Shown here piece by piece: positions 17,796 to 25,336 of a stretch of 64,000 nucleotides of DNA. Position 1 is the stretch's first letter. Each line of letters opens with the position of its first letter. Under the pieces are notes generated by a model, which had not been told where the DNA came from, did no database searches, and was given only the letters and a program-made list of their open reading frames with translations. The translations under genes were made by a program, and so were the position numbers. Location of the stretch: contig NZ_QPEQ01000001.1 of assembly GCF_009455625.1 (NCBI RefSeq), forward strand, positions 1,240,001 to 1,304,000. Direction: 5' to 3'. Origin of the DNA: Paraburkholderia bonniea (GTDB lineage Bacteria > Pseudomonadota > Gammaproteobacteria > Burkholderiales > Burkholderiaceae).

Positions 17796-18029
17796 TTACT
17801 TCGTCAAAATCAGCTTGCCTAGCCGTGTTGAGCGAAGTTGATAGGTTTCGCCGTTATGCATGATGCTGATATGGCTAAGACCTTGAAGCAGCGTGTTGCT
17901 GTTAATTACTTTCGAACTTGCAACGGGTGTTGTTGCAGGAGTGGTGCGGGCTGGTCTGGAGCGGCTGGTTAGCGCCGAAGCCGTTGAACGACGTAGGTTA
18001 AGCGTGGAAGAGCGGGTCTGTTCAGTCAT
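17796..18029 (-). CDS. hemP: Hemin uptake protein HemP/HmuP
   Basis: A 77-residue protein whose C-terminal half is the HemP domain: NTLLQGLSHISIMHNGETYQ followed by LRSTRLGKLILTK. HemP/HmuP proteins activate haem-uptake genes or help haem transport in Burkholderia and rhizobia. The first 40 residues are Ser/Thr/Arg-rich and disordered. The start is the ATG at 18029 (MTEQTRSSTLNLRR); upstream codons overlap the Fur site region and are unlikely. A Fur box lies 36 bases before it. No haem receptor or ABC genes are adjacent in this window. Confidence 0.87.
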   Translation of the reverse strand: MTEQTRSSTLNLRRSTASALTSRSRPARTTPATTPVASSKVINSNTLLQGLSHISIMHNGETYQLRSTRLGKLILTK

Positions 18030-18064
18030 TCTGGGCTTCAGGTTGATGAGTCGATGAACCAATT

Positions 18065-18086
18065 CTAAATGATAATCGTTCCTATT
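18065..18086. promoter_or_regulatory. Fur box upstream of hemP
   Basis: The stretch contains AAATGATAATCGTT, close to the core of the GATAATGATAATCATTATC consensus, 36 bases upstream of hemP. It implies iron-repressed transcription. Confidence 0.7.
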
Positions 18087-18271
18087 CGCAAGAACGCAAA
18101 ATTCATCGGATCTTCTTTTCAATAGCCAGACAAATGACTACCTGGATGGTGACGCGTCTTTGGCAAAGGCCTATGCCGGGTAGCGTTGCCAGAGGCTAGG
18201 GCAACTCTGTGTGCTTTGCCCGGCCGCAGGCTGCCTGCCGGGCGTGGTGTTATGACGCGATAGATGGCGTC

Positions 18272-18754
18272 TTAATGCAGCGCGTCAGGATGGCCATTGC
18301 CCTGAACGTATTGCCGAATCAACCGGACGGTGTCGAGATCTGCCTCGTAATAGGCTGACTTGACGATTTCCTGGGTCTGGATGGCATCCTGGTGGTCGGC
18401 CACGGGCAGTGTCGTGCTGTAGTTGAAGCGCAAGAACAACTGCGATGGTTCGGGTTGTTCGATCGTCATGGTGAGTGAGCCGCCGACATAGGTTTCAGTC
18501 GCTTGAATGTCATAGCGCACTTTTTCATGGTGCGAGAGCGTCACACGGTCATGGACGATGATCTTGCCGTAGTGCAGTTCGCGTTCCAGCGTGGTTTGGG
18601 TTCGTGACACGATCGTGCAGCTGTCGAGCCCGACAACAAACAATTGTGGTTGCTCGGCGCGTAATTTCAGCCCTTCCCAGAGTTGCTCGCGCGTCATGGG
18701 TTCGATGAGCAGGTTCAGTGGATCGTTGATCTGGATTAAGTGTTCGAAATTCAA
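18272..18754 (-). CDS. DUF1857 / SRPBCC-fold protein
   Basis: A 160-residue protein of the DUF1857 group within the START/SRPBCC superfamily. The N-terminus MNFEHLIQINDPLNLLIEPM with TREQLWEGLKLRAEQP is typical, and the C-terminal helix (EIVKSAYYEADLDTVRLIRQ) fits the closing helix of the fold. The fold binds hydrophobic ligands, but the ligand here is unknown. It lies 73 bases downstream of the osmC-like gene on the same strand, so the two may be cotranscribed, possibly under the divergent LysR regulator. Confidence 0.75.
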   Translation of the reverse strand: MNFEHLIQINDPLNLLIEPMTREQLWEGLKLRAEQPQLFVVGLDSCTIVSRTQTTLERELHYGKIIVHDRVTLSHHEKVRYDIQATETYVGGSLTMTIEQPEPSQLFLRFNYSTTLPVADHQDAIQTQEIVKSAYYEADLDTVRLIRQYVQGNGHPDALH

Positions 18755-18827
18755 GGCAACAGTTTCCTCTTAAAGCTGGGCCATCCAGGTGGTGGCCCAT
18801 TGATGCGGGGGCGTTACGGGGGAAGAT

Positions 18828-19229
18828 TCAGGCCAGCGCGAGACCGCTTCTGATGGAGATCGGATGGGCCAGAATTTTATGGACCGGACAGGCATTGGCG
18901 ATTTGCAATAGCCGTTCTCGTTGCTCATCGGACAGTTGGCCTTCGAGCACGATGCTGCGCTCGATGATGGTGCTCTCGTTGTGATTGCTATCAAGCGTCA
19001 ACGTGATACGGACATCGTCAAGCGGCCAGCCTTTGCGTTGCGCGTACATCTTTAACGTAATGGAGGTGCAGGCACCGAGGCTGGAGAGCAAAAGCGCGAT
19101 GGGCGTTGGGCCACGGTCGCCGCCGCCATCGGTTTCGGGTTCATCCGAGAACCACGTATGTGAGCCGTCATCAAGGGCGACCTTGAAATTCGTCGAACTG
19201 ATCTGTGCCGTCACGCTGGAGGTGGCCAT
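18828..19229 (-). CDS. OsmC/Ohr-family peroxiredoxin-like protein
   Basis: A 133-residue OsmC-family protein, with the two redox cysteines in LSSLGACTSITLKMYA and IANACPVHKIL. Members reduce organic hydroperoxides with low-molecular-weight thiols or lipoyl partners. The start is the ATG at 19229 (MATSSVTAQISSTNFKV), preceded by AGGAGCGAG; the open frame extends 33 unlikely codons upstream. It is divergent from the LysR gene across a 453-bp spacer, a common regulator-target layout. Confidence 0.85.
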   Translation of the reverse strand: MATSSVTAQISSTNFKVALDDGSHTWFSDEPETDGGGDRGPTPIALLLSSLGACTSITLKMYAQRKGWPLDDVRITLTLDSNHNESTIIERSIVLEGQLSDEQRERLLQIANACPVHKILAHPISIRSGLALA

Positions 19230-19682
19230 ACTCGCTCCTTCCTGTAAGGGGTGCCGCACGGCGGGGCCCGTGCGGCAAGAAGTGGCATTGTGAACGAAAT
19301 TGATGCCCTTGGTGCCTTGTTGCGGCAACGTTAGCCGGGAGCTCCAGAGGGCCAGGAACCAAGGGGCGAGTTTTACAGGAGGCGTGATGGTACGGCTGTG
19401 AGGCCTTGGCGTGATGGGTCCTCAATGGGTCTCGCGCCTCCACGCCGCTGAACAGAACGACGGCATTTTGCCGGCATATCACCACTCATTCGGAGGTATT
19501 GCGGTGCCAGGCAGGACAAGCGCATTCGTGCGTCTTGGGCACGCGCACCTGGCACGCTTCAGGGTCATAAAAAAGGAAAAGAGGAAATATAAATTTTTAA
19601 ACAAAACGCTATTATTGGGGCCGCTTTTAGCGTTAATCGTCACTGAATGACATTAGATTGCTCTAATGGATGGAACGACAAA
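19230..19682. other. Divergent regulatory spacer, osmC-like/lysR
   Basis: No gene is seen. The last 100 bases before lysR are AT-rich (19566-19625) and carry a perfect inverted repeat listed separately. The rest holds nothing I can name. Confidence 0.4.
19651..19668. promoter_or_regulatory. Inverted repeat at the lysR start (putative LysR-type box)
   Basis: CATTAGA-N4-TCTAATG is a perfect 7-bp-arm palindrome and includes the T-N11-A core of LysR-type sites. It lies 14 bases before the chosen LysR ATG, which suits autoregulation and supports the start at 19683 over 19647. Confidence 0.5.
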
Positions 19683-20654
19683 ATGAAAATTGATTCACAT
19701 AACCTGAACGACTTGATGTATTTCTCGCAAGTTGTTGAGCATGGGGGATTTTCCGCTGCTGAGCGGGAACTGGGTATTTCCAAGTCACGCTTGTCACGAC
19801 GGCTGACCGAACTGGAAGCGTCGCTGGGGGTGCGTTTGCTGCAGCGCTCGACTCGCAAGCTCGCGCTAACCGAAGCGGGGCAAATGTTCTATCAGCACTG
19901 TCAGGCGATGCTTCTGGAGGCGCAGGCTGCGGTCAATGTGGTGCAGCAACTGCGCTCATCGCCACGAGGCACGGTTCGGGTGAGCGTGCCGGTCACTATT
20001 GCCCAGACCATTTTGTCGCAGATTTTGCCGCAGTTTATGCAGCGCTACCCAGAAGTGCGCGTGGCTATGCGAGTAACGAATCGCGTGGTTGATCTGTATG
20101 AAGATGCCATTGACGTTGCGTTGCGCGTGCGCTCGGTGCCTCCGGAGAACGCGAATATTATTGTGCGGCCGCTTTGGCGTACCCGGCAGATGCTGGTGGG
20201 CGCGCCGAACCTGCTCGATCAGCATCCGCTACCGTTGCAGCCGGATGACCTGGATCATTTCGACACGCTGGACACCCCAACGGGGGACGGCCGCCATGTG
20301 TACAACCTGATTGCGCCTGATGGCACCTATCACGTGCATGAGCATGAGCCGCGTCTGGTGAGTGCTGACATGATGACTTTGCGTGCCGCCGTGCTAGCCG
20401 GTATTGGGATCGCCGCGCTGCCAGAAATCATGTACAGCGCCGCATTGCGTTCGGGGCAGCTCTCGCCCGTGATGCCTGGCTGGACGTTGCCGGTGCCGCA
20501 GCTTTACGCCGTATTTTTGTCACGTAAGGGGATGGCGCCGGCCGTGCGGGCATTCGTCGATTATCTGGTTGAAATGCTTGATCCCGATGGCGGCAAATAT
20601 GTGGAACAGGAATGCCCTGAACTCACACCGATGCCGCCTACTCCGGCACCTTGA
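19683..20654 (+). CDS. LysR-family transcriptional regulator
   Basis: A 323-residue LysR-type regulator. The N-terminal winged HTH is clear (LNDLMYFSQVVEHGGFSAAE, then ISKSRLSRRLTELEASLGV and LLQRSTRKLALTEAG), followed by a periplasmic-binding-like effector domain from about residue 95 (GTVRVSVPVTIAQTIL). The C-terminal tail is Pro-rich. It is divergent from the osmC-like and DUF1857 genes, its probable targets. The effector cannot be read from sequence. Confidence 0.9.
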   Translation: MKIDSHNLNDLMYFSQVVEHGGFSAAERELGISKSRLSRRLTELEASLGVRLLQRSTRKLALTEAGQMFYQHCQAMLLEAQAAVNVVQQLRSSPRGTVRVSVPVTIAQTILSQILPQFMQRYPEVRVAMRVTNRVVDLYEDAIDVALRVRSVPPENANIIVRPLWRTRQMLVGAPNLLDQHPLPLQPDDLDHFDTLDTPTGDGRHVYNLIAPDGTYHVHEHEPRLVSADMMTLRAAVLAGIGIAALPEIMYSAALRSGQLSPVMPGWTLPVPQLYAVFLSRKGMAPAVRAFVDYLVEMLDPDGGKYVEQECPELTPMPPTPAP

Positions 20655-20767
20655 TGCGCTTTCGCCATGAATGCCGAATGTGCGATCAGCACATTCAATG
20701 GTTGTTTGCTTGTATCGGGATATTGCTGCGCCTATATTGAAATTCCTTTCGCTAAGGAGTGTTTCTT

Positions 20768-20887
20768 ATGCGGGAATTGATGGCCGCTATCATAGCGAGT
20801 CTCATAGGGCTGACCGCGCTGTCCGTGCCAATCACGGCTGCCGCATGTAGTGATACTGGTGCTTCAAACGCTGCAAAAGGCCAGTGA
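20768..20887 (+). CDS. Small exported peptide, 39 residues
   Basis: A short gene with a good ribosome site (AAGGAG nine bases before the ATG at 20768) and a clear signal-like N-terminus: MRELMAAIIASLIGLTALSV. It is followed by AAACSDTGASNAAKGQ. The Cys may be a lipobox cysteine (weak, T-A-A-A-C), giving a tiny lipoprotein like the entericidins, or the peptide may be secreted. A perfect rho-independent terminator follows 32 bases after the stop, so it is an independent transcription unit. Function is unknown. Confidence 0.6.
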   Translation: MRELMAAIIASLIGLTALSVPITAAACSDTGASNAAKGQ

Positions 20888-20918
20888 TCCTGCCGCCCGA
20901 AGGCGCCGAGTGCGCAAA

Positions 20919-20952
20919 AAAAGGCCTTCATCGTTTCTGATGAAGGCCTTTT
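20919..20952. terminator. Bidirectional rho-independent terminator
   Basis: A 14-bp stem (AAAAGGCCTTCATC and complement) with a 6-base loop has A- and T-runs on its two sides. It separates the small peptide gene from the convergent exbD end. Confidence 0.85.
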
Positions 20953-20999
20953 ACTTTGTGCGCGGGCTGAAGCGCTTCCTGGGCGGGGCCCCGATTTAG

Positions 21000-21419
21000 T
21001 TAGTGGCTTTCCGGCTGGGTGACGAAACCTATTTTGGTCATGCCACCGGCTTGGGCTGCGGACATGACCTTCGCTACGTTTTCATAGGCTACTTTACGGT
21101 CGGCATTCAGATGCAGTTCAGGTTGTGGGCTCGCCTGAGCCGCTGCTGCAATTTTCTCGCGCAAGGTGTCTTCGTTTACCGGTTGTGCATCCCACAGCAC
21201 GGTGCCATCCGCCTGGACGGAAACATTCACTTGGGCGGGTTTGGTGTCTTCTTTCTGGCTACTGGCGTGTGGCAGGTCAATTTTTACGGCATGCCGTATC
21301 ACCGGAATAGTCACCATAAAAACGATCAGCAGCACCAGCATGACGTCAACGAGCGGCGTCATGTTGATTTCGTTCATCAGGCCATCGTCGTCGTCGCTGG
21401 CAAAAGGGCTCATAGCCAT
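21000..21419 (-). CDS. exbD: ExbD/TolR-family energy-transducing protein
   Basis: A 139-residue inner-membrane protein with one N-terminal helix containing the essential Asp (PLVDVMLVLLIVFMV, Asp25) and a periplasmic domain. With ExbB it uses the proton gradient to energise TonB. The N-terminus MAMSPFASDDDDGLMNEINM is typical. It is the last gene of tonB-exbB-exbD on the minus strand, 17 bases after exbB. Confidence 0.9.
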   Translation of the reverse strand: MAMSPFASDDDDGLMNEINMTPLVDVMLVLLIVFMVTIPVIRHAVKIDLPHASSQKEDTKPAQVNVSVQADGTVLWDAQPVNEDTLREKIAAAAQASPQPELHLNADRKVAYENVAKVMSAAQAGGMTKIGFVTQPESH

Positions 21420-21436
21420 CTGGAGTCTCGTCTGAA

Positions 21437-22171
21437 TCAGTTGCTGTGGGCAGTGGCGAGGCGCAGGCCGTCTTTGCGCCGGGAAGATGACAGGCGGGCC
21501 CCCGTCACGAAGAAGGCGTGCAGACCGTGAGCAAAGCGGTTCAGCTTGCTGACGATGCCTTTATTCGCACGTGTCAGCGCGTTGTAGCCCAGCACCGCTG
21601 GAATCGCAACAAACAGGCCGAATGCCGTCATGATGAGTGCCTCGCCGACTGGACCTGCCACCTGGTCAATCGACGATTGACCCGTTGCGCCAATGGTCAG
21701 CAGCGCATGGTAGATGCCCCAGACCGTGCCAAACAGCCCAACGAACGGCGCAGTGCTGCCAATCGACGCGAGAATGGCGAGGCCGCTTTGCATGCGGGCT
21801 ACGCTGTCGTCCATGGTGTCTTTCAGGCAGCGTGTAATCCAGTCGGAGACATCCATCCGGTCATGCAGATGGGGCTGAGTCTGGTGGTGGTGATCGGCGG
21901 CTTCCTGACCTGCCAGCGCCAGTGCCAGAAATGGATTGTTTTGCGGTGTTGAGGTGTCGTGACCGAGCTTGCGGATGCCATCGGCGAAATCGTCGGAGTG
22001 CCAAAATGCCTGCTCGGCGTCCTGGGTCAGACGCTTCAGGCGGAAAACATTCCAGCCTTTGATGACGATCACACTCCATGACAACACTGACATGATGAGA
22101 AGTGCCAGCGCAATGCTGCACGTCACAAAATCGCCCTGCGCCCAAACGTGCGCTAAACCATAGTTCTGCAT
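21437..22171 (-). CDS. exbB: ExbB/TolQ/MotA-family proton channel protein
   Basis: A 244-residue protein with an N-terminal helix (DFVTCSIALALLIMSVLSWS) and the conserved pair of helices near residues 130-190 (ILASIGSTAPFVGLFGTVWG, then GEALIMTAFGLFVAIPAVLG). It forms the pentameric channel with ExbD and stabilises TonB. It lies between tonB and exbD, 33 bases after tonB. Genes of iron uptake nearby favour ExbB over TolQ. Confidence 0.9.
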   Translation of the reverse strand: MQNYGLAHVWAQGDFVTCSIALALLIMSVLSWSVIVIKGWNVFRLKRLTQDAEQAFWHSDDFADGIRKLGHDTSTPQNNPFLALALAGQEAADHHHQTQPHLHDRMDVSDWITRCLKDTMDDSVARMQSGLAILASIGSTAPFVGLFGTVWGIYHALLTIGATGQSSIDQVAGPVGEALIMTAFGLFVAIPAVLGYNALTRANKGIVSKLNRFAHGLHAFFVTGARLSSSRRKDGLRLATAHSN

Positions 22172-22204
22172 TGAAATTCCTTTGCGTGGAGTCGGTTGCC
22201 TGTT

Positions 22205-22936
22205 TCAGTCTTTCAGACCGAATTCAAAAGGTTGGGTGTACATGGCCCGGATCGGCGCGCCATTTTCAACATACGGACGGCATGAACTGGCGCGCATCGC
22301 AGACATGGCAGCATCATCCAGCCGGCTGTAACCACTGCTTTTTTTGAGTTCGATGCTCTCGATCTTGCCGGTTAAACCAACAACGAACCGGACATGCGCT
22401 GTGCCGCTTTCGCCGCGGCGTTGCGACAGTGCCGGGTAAGCGGGCTGGATAATGTTGCAGTCGAGGTGCGCGACGTTCTTGGGCGCGCTTAACGCCATCG
22501 TTGGCTGGCCCGTGGCGGGAGCCCCGGCAGCGGTGGCCGCAGGGGCTGTTGCTGCCGTTGGCGCGGGTGTCGGTTCTGGTGCTGCAAGCGCGTTAGGTGA
22601 TGGCGCGGCGGCTTCTGGTAGTGGCGTCGGGGTTGGCTTGGCGATCGGCGTTGGGCGCGGCTGGACTTTTGGTTTGGCGACCGGCGTGGGCGGGGTCGGA
22701 GCAGGTGGTGTTGGCGTCGACTGGATAGCGAGCGGCGCTGCTGTCGCGGCTGGGCTGAGCAGTTCGGCTGTGATGGTGCGAGATTCGATTGGGCGAGGCG
22801 CAAGATCGTTGCGGGCATTCAGCAGGAACGCGAGTAACCCGGCATGGAGAGCCAGAACGGCAACGATGGCTGCGACGACGCGAGCATTCATCCGGTCGGC
22901 CCAGACGGCCGGAGAGGCAGAGGAAGAAGCCTGCAT
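22205..22936 (-). CDS. tonB: TonB energy-transducing protein
   Basis: A 243-residue TonB: one N-terminal membrane helix (VVAAIVAVLALHAGLLAFLL), a long Pro/Ala/Thr/Lys-rich periplasmic spacer (about residues 60-140), and a C-terminal TonB domain with SLSQRRGESGTAHVRF-like strands ending KSSGYSRLDDAAMSAMRA and a FEFGLKD tail. It carries energy to outer-membrane siderophore and haem receptors. It is first in the tonB-exbB-exbD operon. The ribosome site at the ATG 22936 is weak, and a 20-codon ORF lies just upstream. Confidence 0.92.
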   Translation of the reverse strand: MQASSSASPAVWADRMNARVVAAIVAVLALHAGLLAFLLNARNDLAPRPIESRTITAELLSPAATAAPLAIQSTPTPPAPTPPTPVAKPKVQPRPTPIAKPTPTPLPEAAAPSPNALAAPEPTPAPTAATAPAATAAGAPATGQPTMALSAPKNVAHLDCNIIQPAYPALSQRRGESGTAHVRFVVGLTGKIESIELKKSSGYSRLDDAAMSAMRASSCRPYVENGAPIRAMYTQPFEFGLKD

Positions 22937-22984
22937 ATTAGCGTGGCCGGACGTGGTGAATACAGCCCTTCAGATAGTGCGGGG

Positions 22985-23047
22985 TCATTTTCGGAATATC
23001 AGCAATGAAATGCATAGAGTGGTCATAAAGCCGATCAGCAGTTCCAT
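22985..23047 (-). CDS. Candidate 20-residue membrane peptide upstream of tonB
   Basis: A very short frame, ATG at 23047 with GGAG six bases upstream, encodes MELLIGFMTTLCISLLIFRK and stops at TGA 22985. It is almost entirely one hydrophobic helix with a basic tail, the shape of a small membrane peptide or a leader ORF. It ends 48 bases before tonB, whose own ribosome site is weak, so translation of this ORF could help tonB translation. Short frames of this kind also arise by chance. Confidence 0.35.
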   Translation of the reverse strand: MELLIGFMTTLCISLLIFRK

Positions 23048-23178
23048 CTCGAACTCCATTCAGGATGAGAGCGGTCGCTGGCTGTGAAACAGGCGGCTTG
23101 CAGACGGCATGCACTGGCTAACAGGATGTAGCGGGTGCGGGTGAGGTGAAAGGCGGTGTGGTGCGGGTATCAGATGTA

Positions 23179-23415
23179 TCAGGCGGCTTTCTGGTGATAA
23201 AACGTCACAGGCACTGGATACGATGAGTGCTCAACGCCGCAGCGGCTGGCGCACACGCCTGTTTGTGCCATGACGTCACGCACTGACTCTTCGCATTTGC
23301 CGCAGCATGTGGCGACGCCAAGTTCGAATTGAAGCTCGTCAAACGTATCCGCGCCTTCTGCAATAGAGGCGCGGATTTTTCGGTCAGAAACAGATTTGCA
23401 CACACAGACAATCAT
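23179..23415 (-). CDS. bfd: Bacterioferritin-associated ferredoxin
   Basis: A 78-residue (2Fe-2S) ferredoxin of the BFD type. The start MIVCVCKSVSDRKIR holds the first two ligands (C-x-C) and GVATCCGKCEESVRDV the C-x2-C pair. Bfd reduces the ferric core of bacterioferritin so that iron can leave; bfr lies 1.25 kb upstream on the same strand, separated by murI. Two extra Cys follow (GVCASRCGVE) in a C-terminal tail longer than the E. coli protein. A Fur box lies 27 bases upstream, as expected for a gene induced by iron starvation. Confidence 0.92.
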   Translation of the reverse strand: MIVCVCKSVSDRKIRASIAEGADTFDELQFELGVATCCGKCEESVRDVMAQTGVCASRCGVEHSSYPVPVTFYHQKAA

Positions 23416-23441
23416 GATAGAGCGCAATAGATAACGTTAAT

Positions 23442-23460
23442 GCGAATTATTATCATTATG
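23442..23460. promoter_or_regulatory. Fur box upstream of bfd
   Basis: GCGAATTATTATCATTATG closely matches the right part of the 19-bp Fur consensus, 27 bases before the bfd start and within the promoter interval between murI and bfd. Confidence 0.75.
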
Positions 23461-23561
23461 TTTTGCGGGTTTGGCAAGCCCGGTGCTGGAATTTTTGTAA
23501 CAGAGCCTTGTGCAGCGGCGGTCTGGGGCTGCTTTGGGTGCAGTCAGAAGGGCGCTGCGGG

Positions 23562-24521
23562 TTATGCGGTATGGATATTCGGGGTATGGGTCCGGCGCGA
23601 AGGGATGGTGATCTGCTCTACCGGGGCGTCGATGTGCAGTAGTAACGCAGCGAGCTGACGCTGGTGCGCGCCGTCGCTGGTCGAGCAAAACCGTGGCAGG
23701 CTGACAGGGGCCTGGTGGGGCTGGGCGCGCTGGATATCGGCGCGCAGCGCTTGCTGCTCGAGGATGCGTTCCAGTTGCCGGGCAATGGCGACGCTGGTGT
23801 CGATCAGCGTGAGCCGCTCGCCCGCGATATCGCGGATGGCCGCATCGAGAAAGGGATAGTGCGTACAGCCCAGCACGAGGGTGTCGGCCCCAGCGTCGAG
23901 CATCGGTTGCAGATAGCTGCGCAGTAACGCGCGTAAGGTGCTGGAACTGATATCGCAACGTTCGATGGCCTGGACCAGGCCGTGGCCTGGCTGGCAGAGA
24001 AACCGGCAGCCGGACGCATATTGAGTCAGTAAGGCTTCAAAGCGCGCGCTGCGTAACGTGGCCTGCGTGGCGAGGACGCCCACGATGCGGGTTTGTGACA
24101 CCAAGGCTGCGGGTTTGATGCCAGGCTCAACGCCTACCAGCGGAATCGCTAGTTGCTCGCGGACGATGGCAATGGATTGCGCCGTCGCTGTGTTGCAGGC
24201 CACCACTAGCGCTTTGGCCCCTTGCGCGATGAGCCATTGGCCAATGGCGAGTGTCCGGTCGGTGATGAAATCGTCGTCGCGTTCGCCATAGGGGGCGTAG
24301 AGCGAATCGGCGACATAGATCAAGGCTTCATTGGGCAAGTGGGCCCTGATGGCTCGCAGTACGGACAAGCCTCCTAACCCGGAATCAAAAATCCCGACCG
24401 GCGCGGCACCCGGCGATGCCTTGATCTGTGTCGATGCGGCGCTGGACGCGGTATCGCACACGGGTGAGATCAGGGCTTCGGCAGGAAGCAGCGGTGAGGC
24501 TGTGCCGGGCGTGGCGGTCAT
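23562..24521 (-). CDS. murI: Glutamate racemase
   Basis: MurI makes D-glutamate for peptidoglycan. The two catalytic cysteines are seen in VACNTATA and LGCTHYPF, with GIFDSGLGGLSVLRAI at the substrate site and LYVADS-type YVADSLYAPYGER. From the ATG at 24521 it has 319 residues, about 40 more than usual, because of an Ala/Ser-rich N-terminal tail before APVGIFDSG and a 35-residue tail at the end. A later start is possible but no internal Met precedes the domain. A further ATG at 24581 exists in frame. Confidence 0.9.
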   Translation of the reverse strand: MTATPGTASPLLPAEALISPVCDTASSAASTQIKASPGAAPVGIFDSGLGGLSVLRAIRAHLPNEALIYVADSLYAPYGERDDDFITDRTLAIGQWLIAQGAKALVVACNTATAQSIAIVREQLAIPLVGVEPGIKPAALVSQTRIVGVLATQATLRSARFEALLTQYASGCRFLCQPGHGLVQAIERCDISSSTLRALLRSYLQPMLDAGADTLVLGCTHYPFLDAAIRDIAGERLTLIDTSVAIARQLERILEQQALRADIQRAQPHQAPVSLPRFCSTSDGAHQRQLAALLLHIDAPVEQITIPSRRTHTPNIHTA

Positions 24522-24660
24522 GATGGGGTCATAAACTGGGGTGATAAGCAATGCAACGCAGCAGCGCTGCCGCCGCGGCAATGCCAGTCAAGCGCCAGAA
24601 ATCAGCCACGCCATCAGATGAACGTGGGCTGATGCTGGCAGATGCTTGATGGGCTAATGC

Positions 24661-25137
24661 TTAAGCGTCGAGCGTCATCGCTGATTGCTGGTAATTCTGA
24701 ATGCCGATTTTGTCGATCAGATCAATTTGTGTTTCTAGCCAGTCGATATGCTCTTCTGTGTCGTCGAGAATTTTCGTAAAGAGTTCGCGCGAAATAAAAT
24801 CGCGTACTGATTCGCAATACACAATGGCTTCCTTGCAAGTGTTTTGCGAAATTTTTTCAAGCTTCAGGTCGCATTCCAGAATTTCTTTGGTTTCTTCGCC
24901 GATCAGCAGCTTGTGCAGATCTTGCAGATTCGGCAGGCCGTCCAGCATGAAAATGCGTTCGATCAGCCAGTCAGCATGCTTCATTTCACCGATGGATTCG
25001 TCATATTCGTGCTTGCCGAGCTTTTCGAGACCCCAGTGCCGGTACATGCGTGCATGCAGGAAATACTGGTTGATGGCAGTCAGTTCGTTCTTCAACTGGG
25101 CGTTCAGATATTCGATAACTTTTTTGTCGCCTTGCAT
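24661..25137 (-). CDS. bfr: Bacterioferritin
   Basis: A 158-residue 24-mer iron store. The start [12 protein letters not shown] at 25137 has a good AAGGAAG ribosome site. The haem ligand Met52 and ferroxidase residues Glu18, Glu51, His54, Glu94 and His130 are all in place. Position 127, Glu in E. coli Bfr, is Thr here ([11 protein letters not shown]), with Glu at 128 and 129. Bfd, its reductase, is encoded downstream on the same strand. Confidence 0.95.
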   Translation of the reverse strand: MQGDKKVIEYLNAQLKNELTAINQYFLHARMYRHWGLEKLGKHEYDESIGEMKHADWLIERIFMLDGLPNLQDLHKLLIGEETKEILECDLKLEKISQNTCKEAIVYCESVRDFISRELFTKILDDTEEHIDWLETQIDLIDKIGIQNYQQSAMTLDA

Positions 25138-25273
25138 GATTCTTCCTTTTTGATTATGGGGATTTTGAATGCCCAGCCACAATAAACGTCGAGCCTGAAA
25201 AAGCCAAGACCCTGGCGCATGGATGGTGACATTCGTCGGGCGTGCCGGACAGCTTGTGCACGTTGGGAAAGAA

Positions 25274-25294
25274 GCCGGGGCACGTTACCCCGGC
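25274..25294 (-). terminator. Hairpin downstream of fumarase gene
   Basis: A 7-bp stem (GCCGGGG/CCCCGGC) with 7-base loop is followed, on the minus strand, by a T-rich stretch. It lies 43 bases after the fumarase stop. Confidence 0.5.
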
Positions 25295-25336
25295 GGCTGC
25301 TTTACTCGGGTAGTCCTTAATTCGGGTTGATGCGGC

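Noticed and set aside
18218-18243. GCCCGGC/GCCGGGC hairpin after the DUF1857 gene as terminator
   Set aside because: Short stem with a 12-base loop and no T-run in either direction.
22452-23087. 211-codon plus-strand frame, Gly/Ala/Val-rich
   Set aside because: It is the complement of the Pro-rich spacer of tonB, whose composition keeps the other strand open.
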